DNA from: Corallium rubrum
Lineage: Eukaryota; Cnidaria; Anthozoa; Scleralcyonacea; Coralliidae
Reading direction: 5' to 3'
Length of the DNA: 64,000 bases
NCBI GenBank assembly: GCA_964035015.1
Contig: OZ036008.1
Coordinates: forward strand, 8,148,504 to 8,212,503
The position numbers were made by a program, and so were the translations under genes. How positions within the stretch are numbered: position 1 is the stretch's first letter; every line of letters begins with the position of its first letter. Below are positions 44,640 to 56,898 of the stretch, piece after piece. A model generated the notes under the pieces. That model did not search any database, had not been told where the DNA came from, and saw nothing but the letters and a program-made list of their open reading frames with translations.

Positions 44640-47600
44640 AAGTACAATTGTTTCAAGTACAATTTCATGTACAATTCAATTTCATGTACAATTCAATTTC
44701 ATGTACAATTCAATTTCATGTACAATTCAATTTCATGTACAATTCAATTTCATGTGCAATTCAATTTCATGTACAATTCAATTTCATGTACAATTCAATT
44801 TCATGTGCAATTCAATTTCGTGTACAATTCAATTTCATGTACAATTCAATTTCGTGTACAATTCAATTTCGTGTACAATTCAACTTCATGTATAATTCAA
44901 TTTCATGTACAATTCAATTTCGTGTACAATTCAATTTCGTGTACAATTCAATTTCATGTATAATTCAATTTCATGTACAATTCAATTTCATGTATAATTC
45001 AATTTCATGTACAATTCAATTTCATGTATAATTCAATTTCATGTACAATTCAATTTCATGTACAATTCAATTACAATTCAATTTCGTGTACAATTCAATT
45101 TCGTGTACAATTCAATTTCATGTGAAATTGAATTGTACACGAAATTGAATTGTATGTACAATTCAATTTCATGTACAATTCAATTTCATGTACAATTCAA
45201 TTTCATGTACAATTCAATTTCATGTACAATTCAATTTCGTGTACAATTCAATTTCATGTACAATTCAATTTCATGTACAATTCAATTTCATGTACAATTC
45301 AATTTCATGTACAATTCAATTTCATGTACTATTCAATTTCGTGTACAATTCAATTTCGTGTACAATTCAATTTCGTGTACAATTCAATTTCGTGTACAAT
45401 TCAATTTCGTGTACAATTCAATTTCATGTATAATTCAATTTCATGTACAATTCAATTTCATGTATAATTCAATTTCATGTACAATTCAATTTCATGTATA
45501 ATTCAATTTCATGTACAATTCAATTTCGTGTACAATTCAATTTCATGTACAATTCAATTACAATTCAATTTCGTGTACAATTCAATTTCGTGTACAATTC
45601 AATTTCGTGTACAATTCAATTTCATGTGAAATTGAGTTGTACACGAAATTGAATTGTATGTACAATTCAATTTCATGTACAATTCAATTTCATGTACAAT
45701 TCAATTTCATGTACAATTCAATTTCATGTACAATTCAATTTCGTGTACAATTCAATTTCGTGTACAATTCAATTTCATGTATAATTCAATTTCATGTACA
45801 ATTCAATTTCATGTATAATTCAATTTCATGTACAATTCAATTTCATGTATAATTCAATTTCATGTACAATTCAATTTCGTGTACAATTCAATTTCATGTA
45901 CAATTCAATTACAATTCAATTTCGTGTACAATTCAATTTCGTGTACAATTCAATTTCATGTGAAATTGAATTGTACACGAAATTGAATTGTATGTACAAT
46001 TCAATTTCATGTACAATTCAATTTCATGTACAATTCAATTTCATGTACAATTCAATTTCATGTACTATTCAATTTCGTGTACAATTCAATTTCGTGTACA
46101 ATTCAATTTCGTGTACAATTCAATTTCGTGTACAATTCAATTTCGTGTACAATTCAATTTCATGTATTCAATTTCATGTACAATTCAATTTCATGTATAA
46201 TTCAATTTCATGTACAATTCAATTTCATGTATAATTCAATTTCATGTACAATTCAATTTCGTGTACAATTCAATTTCATGTACAATTCAATTACAATTCA
46301 ATTTCGTGTACAATTCAATTTCGTGTACAATTCAATTTCGTGTACAATTCAATTTCATGTGAAATTGAGTTGTACACGAAATTGAATTGTATGTACAATT
46401 CAATTTCATGTACAATTCAATTTCATGTACAATTCAATTTCATGTACAATTCAATTTCATGTACAATTTAATTTCGTGTACAATTCAATTTCGTGTACAA
46501 TTCAATTTCATGTATAATTCAATTTCATGTACAATTCAATTTCATGTATAATTCAATTTCATGTACAATTCAATTTCATGTATAATTCAATTTCATGTAC
46601 AATTCAATTTCGTGTACAATTCAATTTCATGTACAATTCAATTACAATTCAATTTCGTGTACAATTCAATTTCGTGTACAATTCAATTTCATGTGAAATT
46701 GAATTGTACACGAAATTGAATTGTATGTACAATTCAATTTCATGTACAATTCAATTTCATGTACAATTCAATTTCATGTACAATTCAATTTCATGTACTA
46801 TTCAATTTCGTGTACAATTCAATTTCGTGTACAATTCAATTTCGTGTACAATTCAATTTCGTGTACAATTCAATTTCGTGTACAATTCAATTTCATGTAT
46901 TCAATTTCATGTACAATTCAATTTCATGTATAATTCAATTTCATGTACAATTCAATTTCATGTATAATTCAATTTCATGTACAATTCAATTTCGTGTACA
47001 ATTCAATTTCATGTACAATTCAATTACAATTCAATTTCGTGTACAATTCAATTTCGTGTACAATTCAATTTCGTGTACAATTCAATTTCATGTGAAATTG
47101 AGTTGTACACGAAATTGAATTGTATGTACAATTCAATTTCATGTACAATTCAATTTCATGTACAATTCAATTTCATGTACAATTCAATTTCATGTACAAT
47201 TCAATTTCGTGTACAATTCAATTTCGTGTACAATTCAATTTCATGTATAATTCAATTTCATGTACAATTCAATTTCATGTATAATTCAATTTCATGTACA
47301 ATTCAATTTCATGTATAATTCAATTTCATGTACAATTCAATTTCGTGTACAATTCAATTTCATGTACAATTCAATTACAATTCAATTTCGTGTACAATTC
47401 AATTTCGTGTACAATTCAATTTCATGTGAAATTGAATTGTACACGAAATTGAATTGTATGTACAATTCAATTTCATGTACAATTCAATTTCATGTACAAT
47501 TCAATTTCATGTACAATTCAATTTCATGTACAATTCAATTTCGTGTACAATTCAATTTCGTGTACAATTCAATTTCGTGTACAATTCAATTTCATGTACA

Positions 47601-48150
47601 ATTCAATTTCATGTACAATTCAATTCCATGTACAATTCAATTTCATGTACAATTCAATTTCATGTACAATTCAATTTCGTGTACAATTCAATTTCGTGTA
47701 CAATTCAATTTCGTGTACAATTCAATTTCGTGTACAATTCAATTTCGTGTACAATTCAATTTCATGTGAAATTGAATTGTACACGAAATTGAATTGTATG
47801 TACAATTCAATTTCATGTACAATTCAATTTCATGTACAATTCAATTTCATGTACAATTCAATTTCGTGTACAATTCAATTTCGTGTACAATTCAATTTCG
47901 TGTACAATTCAATTTCGTGTACAATTCAATTTCGTGTACAATTCAATTTCATGTACAATTCAATTTCGTGTACAATTCAATTTCATGTATAATTCAATTT
48001 CATGTACACTTCAATTTCGTGTACAATTCAATTTCATGTATAATTCAATTTCGTGTACAATTCAATTTCATGTATAATTCAATTTCATGTACAATTCAAT
48101 TTCGTGTACAATTTAATTTCGTGTACAATTCAATTTCATGTACAACTCAT
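44640..48150. repeat. Expanded 17-bp satellite with 733-bp higher-order repeat
   Basis: Same TTCAATTTCATGTACAA unit and same intron as 8266-9840, but about 3.5 kb. Units recur exactly at 733 bp (for example 45794, 46527, 47260 and 45988, 46721, 47454), giving at least three higher-order copies. Eight inverted islands of about two units (reading GAAATTGAATTGTACACG) lie near 45125, 45627, 45960, 46360, 46692, 47093, 47426 and 47766, alternating about 333 and 400 bp apart inside the higher-order part. Open frames here are repeat artefacts. Confidence 0.93.
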
Positions 48151-48982
48151 ATCCTCATTATAATAATTAGGCATTGTGGTATATTTTGCGGGCTAAAATG
48201 GAGAATTCAGTTGATCTGATCCTACCAGTTTTAACAGTTCTGAATCACTATTGGTTTGTTGTTTACGGAATTGTATACTTTTCTTGTCAATACTTTGAAG
48301 CAAACATTGTGTTGATGACAAAGGTTATGTAGTTATGTAAATATGTGTTGCAATGAAATACACGACGACGCGAAGGTAGGCACTGTTCAAGATACTGTTT
48401 ACTGTATACTCTCTTTGATTTTCTTCCAAATGCCCACTAAAATTATTACAATAGTAATACAGTTGATGTTCTTGGGCATAATTTTTTTTTTCCCTTCTCT
48501 TCTTCGGCTCGGGCTAAAATGAGCCTGAGTCGGGCCATAACATATATTTGTGCTTGCAAACATCAACTCTATTGTTATAAACAAACCTCCATTTATCCCC
48601 CAACATCTCGACATTCTCCTTGTGTTTTGTAACATCCTCTTGAATGAGAGCCAATTCCGCTCTAATCAAATGATGTAAGAAAACTACCATGAACATATGA
48701 TGACAAGTTGTTGGCTCAACTGTTTTAATTAAAAGAATTTTTTTTCTGATTCAATTTTCCGTTTCAACATTGCAAAGTTTTATCGTCTAAAAGCTATGAT
48801 ATCGGTTTCAATACGGACACTGCGATCATTTTAACAATACTGGGGCGTTTTGGAAGTCGTTAAACTAGCTTCAAATATCAAATATAATAGTTAACCGTGA
48901 CTTCTTTAAATTGTAAAACTTATCTTGCTTTTTGACCACCGTCGTCGTCCTAGCATCTTAAAGTCCCTAGTACTGTTTCGTG

Positions 48983-49037
48983 TTGTTCTGTTTTGTTTTG
49001 TTTTGTTTTGTTTTGTTTTGTTTTGTTTTGTTTTGTT
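48983..49037. repeat. (TTTTG)n microsatellite
   Basis: About ten TTTTG units just downstream of coiled-coil exon 2 in A'. Block A has only two units at the matching place (near 10728). Confidence 0.95.
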
Positions 49038-49274
49038 TACTTTTAATTTACTTACCTTGCTTTATCCATTATTTCCATTATATTAGTCAATCGTGTACTT
49101 CTTGTTAACCCTAACGATGTTTTATTTTCGGAGTGAATTTCCTCTTTGGAACTCTTCAAGTCAAATCGTGAATTGGTCTGGCTGAGTTTGTCATTTTCTG
49201 TGATTGATTTTCCGAGAGAGATCGTAAGTTCTTGGATTGTGCTAGAAAAAGACTTACGCATGTTAAACCGAAAT

Positions 49275-49418
49275 ATAGTTCAAAGAAATACAGTTATAGA
49301 TGCACAAATGACGTCACAACGTGGTAAGAACAAAAAAGTGGCCCACGAGACGCAGTCGAGTGGGTTACTGATGTTCTTACCACGTTGTGAAGTCTTCTGT
49401 GCATCTATAACTGAACAG

Positions 49419-49479
<61 letters not shown>
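49275..49479. repeat. Inverted add-on plus (CAA)n in A'
   Basis: AGATGCACAAATGACGTCAC (from about 49299) is followed by its imperfect reverse complement (about 49371-49410) and about 20 CAA triplets. Block A has only the first arm (near 11005). This looks like a local inverted duplication that acquired a microsatellite. Confidence 0.75.
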
Positions 49480-49666
49480 AATGGAATCTATTTGTTTAAT
49501 ACAATACAAAAATTTAAAAGGTTTTTATTGAAACTCGTGCTGGATTTTGGAGCATTTTGAGTTGACGTGACCTTTGAGTTGAGGCGCATGTCCATGTGTC
49601 TATCGTCTAATAGATCATGGCCAACAACCAATGAAAACACACATAGCAACCAGGGTACTGTATAAT

Positions 49667-49833
49667 AAGGTTTGATATACTGCCGAAACAGAGAACGTAG
49701 TCTTCTAACGTTCCGAGTGAAGGCCTTTCGTCAGAGAGAAATGTCATGCAGAGAGACAGCTTTCTTTCTGACGAAGGGCCTTCGCTCGAAACGTTAGACT
49801 CCTACGTTCTGTTTCGGCAGTATATCTAACCCT
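49667..49833. repeat. Foldback with hammerhead-like core (copy of 11243-11413)
   Basis: Same inverted arms and the same CTGACGA / GAAA order (CTGACGA at 49768-49774). The minus-strand copy has ACGTTCCGAG where block A has ACGTTTCGAG, changing its GAAA to GGAA, so only one strand keeps the core. Confidence 0.6.
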
Positions 49834-51878
49834 ACTATATTTCGATTGTTGTTTCTACACTGCCTACGTAGCACGCTACTTTTATTTCAATATGCTTACA
49901 CATACTGTTAACTGTTGTCACCGTGCATTTTGCAATGGTCAATTTATTATGTGGTGTAGCGTCTCACAGTTAGTAGGCAATGCATTGTACTGCTCTCCTG
50001 TGACACCAGAAAATACTTAGAACTTGTAGCAAGTTCTGAGTATTATCTTCTAGTGTTTAGTGACCGCGGTCAAATAGAGTTTTTCTCTGCTTATCCGGTG
50101 TAGTCCAGTAAATCCGTGGTTTAACATCAAACAAATTGGAACAGAAATAGTTTAGCTTTTCCAGTTCCATGATGCAGTCAGAAATAACATACCAAAAGTC
50201 CGGAAAATCCACCTAGTGAAAAGTCAGTAACAAAAATCAAGTTTTTCTTAAAATTTACACAAATACACTATTCTCTAAAAATAGAGAAATTTTGAGTTCC
50301 GTTTTAGCAAATATCACCTATGTCGTTTGTAAGTTCTTAAAAAATTATATGAAGGGCATTTAAGTGAGTAATATGACTTTCCAGGCCCCTTTTAGTTATT
50401 AATGTTAAAAAATGTGGAAAATGCTGCAAAATGGTGTTTTTAGCAGGTTTAATAACCTCCTGTAACTTTAAATGGACCTGGAAAACCGTACTACTTGCTT
50501 AAATGTCCTTCATATAGTTTTCTGAGCACTTTCTAACTACATAAGTGATATTTTCTAAAACGGAACTTGAAATTTCTCTCTTTTTAGAGAATAGTGTATT
50601 TGTATGTGAATTTTAAGAAAAACTTGATTTTTGTTAAGTTTCCACCAGGTGGATTTTCCGGGACTTTTGGTATGTTATTTCTAACTGCATTATGGTACTA
50701 AAAAAGCAAAAATAAGAGCCTACATCAAACAAATTGCAACAGAAATGGTTTTAAAGTACATAAGCGTAGAGTTTTGTTTTCGTCTAGGGGAGCTGAAGTG
50801 CTGAACAGGGCCTTTCTAAGAAGTTTTCCGTGGGGGGCGTTTACCAAAAGGGACTCTTCTAGGGGGTCTGGAAATTTTTGAAATTTTGAGTTTTGGAAAT
50901 GCCATTTCCTGCATTCTGAGGGGTAATTTTTAAGAACACTGAAGGTCATGAAATGTCATAAAAACTAGTTAAAATACAACACATTTCAACAATTTTTCGA
51001 TGTTGTGTTTATTGGGTTGACTTATCACTGTATATGGGTGCTTTTGGTTGACAGGAATGAGGCTGTAACAGTTACTTTAGCCTAACGAGTAACCTATAAC
51101 TTGTGAATGGTGATTGATGAGCCATTTGCTGCAAAATTTCTGGGGGGGAGCTCAGCCCCCTCATTGAGATTTCTCCGGGGGCTAAAGCCCTTCAGCTCCC
51201 CCCCCCCCCCCCCCACCCCCCCATACTCTACGCATGTTAAAGTAGATTGACTGAACTATGATTCGTCATTGCAACGATTCCATTCTTACCTATCTTTTTG
51301 TAACAGTCTCTCTTTCAGCTCTGTCAGTTCCCCCTCGTCTTCTACTAGCTTTTTTTGCCAAGACTTGACGCAGTCCCTTGCCTCGTTCAATTGTAGTCTC
51401 AGTTCGTCATTAATCTTCATTTCATTTTCCAGATTTTCTTTTGTGTCCTGTAATTCGGCGTCTTTCTTTTGAAATTCCTCAACAGTTTGCAAGCTGACGT
51501 CGACAAAAGATTTCTTTTGTAATAACTTTCTTTCATTCGTCGTTTCCATAACTTTTAATTTTTCGTTTTCTAGACTGTTTGTCAAAGCTTCTATCTGCTC
51601 ATTCATATTCTTTTTATCTTCATTTAAACTACTAACTTTATTTACTAAATTCTCTATTTCGGTTCTTGTTTCCTTGATTTCCTTTGAACATTTCTCGGAC
51701 TCTTTATTTCTCTCTTCAACTGCCTGATTTTTATCGTACAACTCTTGTTCTAATTCAGTTTGTTTTTCTTCTAACTGCTTAACGGTCGCTTCAGTTTCGC
51801 TTCGAATTTTTTGAAGTTCTTTTAAATCTTCTTCGAACTTTTCTTTCTCCGCATCAACGCTTGTAAGTTCTACTTTTA

Positions 51879-52822
51879 ATTCTGGTAAGAAATATTATTG
51901 CCCAGCATACTGCTTTAAACAAAACCATAACACAAAATAATTTTGAAAAAATTTTTACTAACGTTTCGTTACTACACGTAACATCATCAGAGTGATAAAT
52001 ATACATACATGAAGGTGACTTAAATAGCTTAACTAGTTACATAAATAGAAAGTGATAAGGTGACAGACAAGGTGACAGAAAAGGTGATGTAAGACAAATG
52101 AATTGTCAAACTGGTGAAGAGACGCCACAGCGTAAAGAAAAAATAAATATAAATAAATAAATAAAAAAAAATAAAAAATCTAAAAGAGTGCTAAGGGAAA
52201 TGATCTAATGTTAGCGTTAAGAGAGGGTTTAAACTTAGAAATTAACAAGCTTTCTCGAAGAAGAACATCTAATTGGTTAGAACCTGACGATATAATTGAG
52301 AAGTCATCGAAAGAAACATCGTGTCCAGTTTTTATCTTAGTTTTTATGTTTCTTTCGATGACTTCTCAATTATATCGTCAGGTTCTAACCAATTAGATGT
52401 TCTTCTTCGAGAAAGCTTGTTAATTTCTAAGTTTAAACCCTCTCTTAACGCTAACATTAGATCATTTCCCTTAGCACTCTTTTAGATTTTTTATTTTTTT
52501 TTATTTATTTATTTATATTTATTTTTTCTTTACGCTGTGGCGTCTCTTCACCAGTTTGACAATTCATTTGTCTTACATCACCTTTTCTGTCACCTTGTCT
52601 GTCACCTTATCACTTTCTATTTATGTAACTAGTTAAGCTATTTAAGTCACCTTCATGTATGTATATTTATCACTCTGATGATGTTACGTGTAGTAACGAA
52701 ACGTTAGTAAAAATTTTTTCAAAATTATTTTGTGTTATGGTTTTGTTTAAAGCAGTATGCTGGGCAATAATATTTCTTACCAGAATTAGATTTCCGCCTG
52801 GTTCATCCATTGCGACAATTTC
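51879..52822. mobile_element. Foldback insertion with a hammerhead-like core, Penelope-like
   Basis: Near-perfect arms (about 51879-52330 and 52340-52790) start AATTCTGGTAAGAAATATTA, followed on the right by about 32 extra bases. TTCTACTTTTAA stands on both sides as a 12-bp target duplication, and block A has the empty site. Plus-strand core: CTGATGA 52675-52681, stem II GTTAC/GTAAC, GAAA 52698-52701, stem III AC/GT with GTTA loop, GTA ending at 52709. Hammerheads at Penelope-like element ends are known; assignment to that class is inference, as no reverse transcriptase is present. Confidence 0.65.
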
Positions 52823-53924
52823 TACTTTTAACTCAGAAATAACCTCGTTTTTCTTTTTCGTTTTTTCTACGCTATCCGTCGACTCTTTTTTTCTTAATTT
52901 TTCACAATCTGTTAACTCGGCAGTAAGTTTCTTATTCTTAATCACTAACTCTTGAGTTTTGTTTAATAATTCTTCTATCTCCAACTGTTTTTCTTGAACT
53001 TCACTTGCCCAGTTTCTCTCGCCGTTCACTGCCTCTATTTCTAACACCCTTAACTGTTCAATAACGCGGTTTCGCTCGGCTTTGTGTTTTTGTCTCGCCT
53101 CAGAAAGGCATCGCCGTAGCCTCGCGTTATCTTTCTTCAAATATTCACTGTTCTCATCGCAAGCAACCATTTCCAAATCTTCCAAACCCGTCTCAGATTT
53201 ATCTATAGATTCACTCCCATCCAGCCATTCGTCCATTTTACTCGTAATCTCATTGGTTTTCACAAAAGGGAAACACAAGTTCTCGTTATTGCAAATCAAT
53301 TTCTTAGAAATCTGCCCATTTTCCATCTCGTTAAGACAAGAAGATTCCTCGTTCGGTTTTTCGTCTCTATGGCTCCGTTCGGAAACTACATTAGTAAACG
53401 TTTCCTGACTGTTATTCTGCGGTCTTAGTTCTAACTCCTTCTTTGATATGAATTCCTTCAGTTCTTCGATATTGGCTTCTAAAACAGCCTTGCTTTGTTC
53501 GAGAGCTTCAAGGTCCATTCCGTTAGGCATTCCGCGATCTCCCGAACTGGCCTGTTCCAAAATTAAGGTCAACGATCTTACTTGTGTTTCAGCTTCTTTT
53601 ATTAGTTTCCTGTAAGTGAACTCGTCTTCGTCTAATGCTTCGACGTTGCTTTTGGTAATTTTCGTTTCTCTCCTTTCATTTGCTACGCAAGCACTTATCG
53701 TTGGCTTGCTATTTTTATTTAAATTTGTCTGTGTGAACAGTTTAAACTGATCGATGCTAGAATCATTCACATTGGCCTGAAATTTATCCGTTGTAATATC
53801 AACCTCCTCTTTCGTGTCAGTCATTGTGTAAAATATTACTATTTAAAACAAATGAAGAAAATCGTTATTTGATTACATTTTTTTTCAAGTTTAAGTTCAT
53901 TTATTTCACACTATAAAGTTGATG

Positions 53925-54225
53925 GTGATAGTGGTGATGATGATGATGATGATGATAATGACAATGATGACGATAATGACAATGATGACGATAATGATGA
54001 CAATGATAATGATCATGATAATGACAATGATGATAATGATGATCATATGATGACGATAATGATGACGACGATAATAATGATGACAATGATAATAATGATG
54101 ATAATGGTGATGATGATGATGATGATAATGATGACAATAAAAATATGATGATGATAATCATTGACAATGATGATGATGACGACGATGATGATGATAATCA
54201 TGACAATGATGATAATCATTTATTT
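53925..54225. repeat. GATGAT/GACAATGAT compound microsatellite (A')
   Basis: Copy of the block A array, a little shorter in places. It lies in the proposed 5'UTR intron of the second coiled-coil copy and is followed by the same LINE-like debris (54226-54480). Confidence 0.95.
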
Positions 54226-55734
54226 ATTTATTTATTTATTTATAGACAATATTTATACACGGTACAATTTCACCTGTTAAATATATACAAAATTGATCTT
54301 CCAACCGGCCGTGCTCACACAATTATAAAATAAAATTATTAAAATATTTAAGAAGATAATAACTACATAACAGTGAAGGCAAGGCAAGAATTAAAAGTTA
54401 AAATTAGACAGTCGTATTGTCCATATTGTGTATATAATGCTTATAAATGGACTCCACCCAGCTATGATTTCAATATGTTAATTTGTTTCATTTCATGATA
54501 ATCATGACAATGATTATAATGACGTCATGATAATTATGACAATGATTATAATGACGACGACGATGATGTTCTTGACGATGATGATGATGAGTATCGGCAT
54601 CGCAAACTTGAATCGCGCGCACGTGCATTTATTTACATTCTCGATAATCTGCCAAACGCGGCACGAGATGTGAACACGCAAGGCGCGCAAAGCGCGGGGA
54701 GTACATCTCGCGTCCTCCCTAACATTCTTGCGATTGAGACCTCGACTTTGTACTTTATTTTGTCCTTCGCTACAAGTTTAGTTGCAAAATGTCAGTTCTT
54801 TAAATTCAAGTCTGACAGAAGTCCCAAACGACAAACACCAACTCACAAGTCGAGTCCATTTTGATGGTTGAGTCTTGAATTAAATTGAGGCAAGAACGCG
54901 TCAAGATGTAAATCACGAAATCTTGCGAGCATTACTCTGTGGTCGTGTCGCTGAGCAGCCTGTGTGTATGGTCGCCAACCCTGTTTCGGACCTAATGATG
55001 CTGTAGTGAGATGTAGTGAGAAAGTGCAATTTAAAAACAATCAATGTAGCACTAAAAATGCCTGTTGTATAATTCGTTTATGTTCACTAATCACTATGCT
55101 TATGGCTTGGATATATAAAATGCTTTGATCCGCAACGGTATTCATTGTTGCTCTAGAAAATTTCATATGTTATGGATGCTTAGTATAACTATATTTGAGG
55201 ACATATCATGTACGTTTTATATGTTTATCATTTGACCTATAAGCATATACCATCCGGTTCACACAAATCTCACTGCAGATTGGTCGCGCGTCCCAAAGAC
55301 AGAAATGCTAAGTTTATCGTTTTAACTTACCTTTCGGTGTTTCCAATCTGAATCTTGAACGATTCTTGATCTATCATTAAAATGGCTTCGCTCCGAAGAG
55401 ACGCGAAAATTACAGATTGGTGTTCGATTACTTTGAACGCCTGTTGCGCGTAGATTAATTAAACTTATCCCTTTGAGTCGCATCGTTGGTGTGGGACAAT
55501 TTTATCCTTTTTACTCTGTCTAACGCCGTGGAGACAATTTTTCTAGTCAAGGGGGAGAAGTCTAACCATTACAATCACTATACTTATCGCTATGGATGGT
55601 AAGGTACCAAGGTACGGACATAATTAGAAGTTCAGTCCCGGAGGAAAGTGGAAACCTGCGACTCATGTTTGTCTGTCCTTTAATTATGTATATATTTATT
55701 TATAACACTGTTGACAAAAAACATAATAAATAAC

Positions 55735-55737
55735 TAA

Positions 55738-55800
<63 letters not shown>

Positions 55801-55801
55801 A
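55735..55801. repeat. (AAAT)n microsatellite
   Basis: About 16 AAAT units against about 6 in block A (near 16186). Immediately right, A' joins CGATGGA to GGGCTCTTAT, skipping the 1.7 kb present in A. Confidence 0.95.
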
Positions 55802-55949
55802 TGCGTGGAGGAACGTTCGGGCCCACAGAACACAGTCTTCGACAACGATGGAGGGCTCTTATAATAAGAATTGTATTCTTATATATATTGTAAGGCGCAT
55901 TTGAAAACCTTAAGTTGAATTTGCGCGGTATAAATAAATGTTATTATTA

Positions 55950-56898
55950 TTGAAGCACTGCTATGCTTACACATACCGTTAACTGTAGTCATAGTCCATT
56001 ATACAACGGTCAATGTATTAGGTGGTGTAGACTGTAGTGTCTCACACTTATAAGCAATTGCTTTCCTGTGCAGAAAATACCGCCGCGCATGACGGCCTGG
56101 TCATTGCAGCAAAAAGCTCGGCACAGACATGGCACAGATGTTTACCAGCTAGGCCACGGTGAGTACTTATGTAGCGTGTTTTTGGGCCATAGTGAAAAGA
56201 CTTTCTTCTCTGATTCTGGAACAACTTTATTGACAAACGAGATTGAACAGCTGAACGTTACAAACATCTTCTCTAGCTACATCGCACCTTCGGTTCTCAC
56301 ATCTCACCACTCTCACTTCTAACCTATAAATACATCGAGTTGCTGTGTTAATATATCTTACATTTCAGCGACAGTATACAAACATCTACGTCAATGTACT
56401 ACGTATAAAACTGATCTGGAAACCTAGAGATTAAACATTTTAACGCCTTAGTAAAGTTAAGTTATAATAGCCGCTACACATATAGTCTTATAGATAGTTC
56501 ACTAATTGTTCAGAATAGGTGAAGTCAATTACTTCTTCTGTGGCTAAGCAGATAGGGTGCTTGTAGGCGAAGATAAGACCGAGGATAAGACACAGTCCAG
56601 TCACTACAAACATTCTTAAAACAAGTCAGCAGTAAAAAAAGTATTGCATTGCTTCATAACTTCCTTTTTTACCTTAAAAGGGCTGGGATCACGACCTTCA
56701 CAAATCACGAGACTTTCTCCGAAGTATCAAGTAGATAAATCTAGGTGTTGGCTGACTCAGATCAAAAGCGAAAGAAAGCCACTCAGTCAGCAAAGCAGTG
56801 TTTGTGTATTGTTTATAGCTGCAACTGTGAACAACGAAACCAATCTTCTTTAATAGTCCAAACAAAACCATGGTCCAAACCTAGTAATCGCCTTTAAG
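55950..56898 (+). promoter_or_regulatory. 5' flank of Kelch gene 4
   Basis: Homologous to the gene 1 flank, with several small deletions that break the frame open there at 18213-18512. CArG box at 56672-56681, 217 bp before the ATG. The donor-like GCCACG/GTGAGT is kept near 56158. No TATA box is obvious. Confidence 0.5.
56672..56681 (+). promoter_or_regulatory. CArG box upstream of Kelch gene 4
   Basis: CCTTAAAAGG, identical to the sites before genes 1-3, in the same local context as gene 1 (TTTTTTACCTTAAAAGGGCT). Confidence 0.5.

Larger units (their letters stand above)
44158..53824 (-). pseudogene. Coiled-coil gene, second copy, interrupted by a foldback insertion
   Basis: Exons match the intact copy: 44158..44227, 48587..48661, 49056..49241, and the large first exon 51290..53824. 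All splice sites are kept (GTAAGA, GTAAGT, GTTTGT donors). The first exon is split by the insertion at about 51879-52822 after residue 333 or so. Reading through gives a 384-residue product ending in foreign sequence; the rest of the coil and exons 2-4 would be lost. Small in-frame differences from copy A (for example one added codon near residue 75 and lost residues near 23 and 135) leave the frame open elsewhere, so the break looks recent. If the insertion were removed as an intron the protein could survive, but I see no evidence for that. Confidence 0.82.
43165..56898. repeat. Duplicated block A' (second copy)
   Basis: Matches block A in order from the GTTGTAACAA repeats (43165-43520) through the coiled-coil gene to the gene 4 flank. 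It lacks the PIF/Harbinger-like element and the 1.7-kb AT/foldback segment. It has a longer satellite, a (TTTTG)n run (about 48983-49037), an inverted add-on with (CAA)n (49417-49479) and the foldback in the coiled-coil gene. Confidence 0.9.

Noticed and set aside
44631-48219. Similar long open frames, and a CRISPR-like look from regular short repeats
   Set aside because: Same satellite. There are no unique spacers, the units are contiguous, and the genome is animal.
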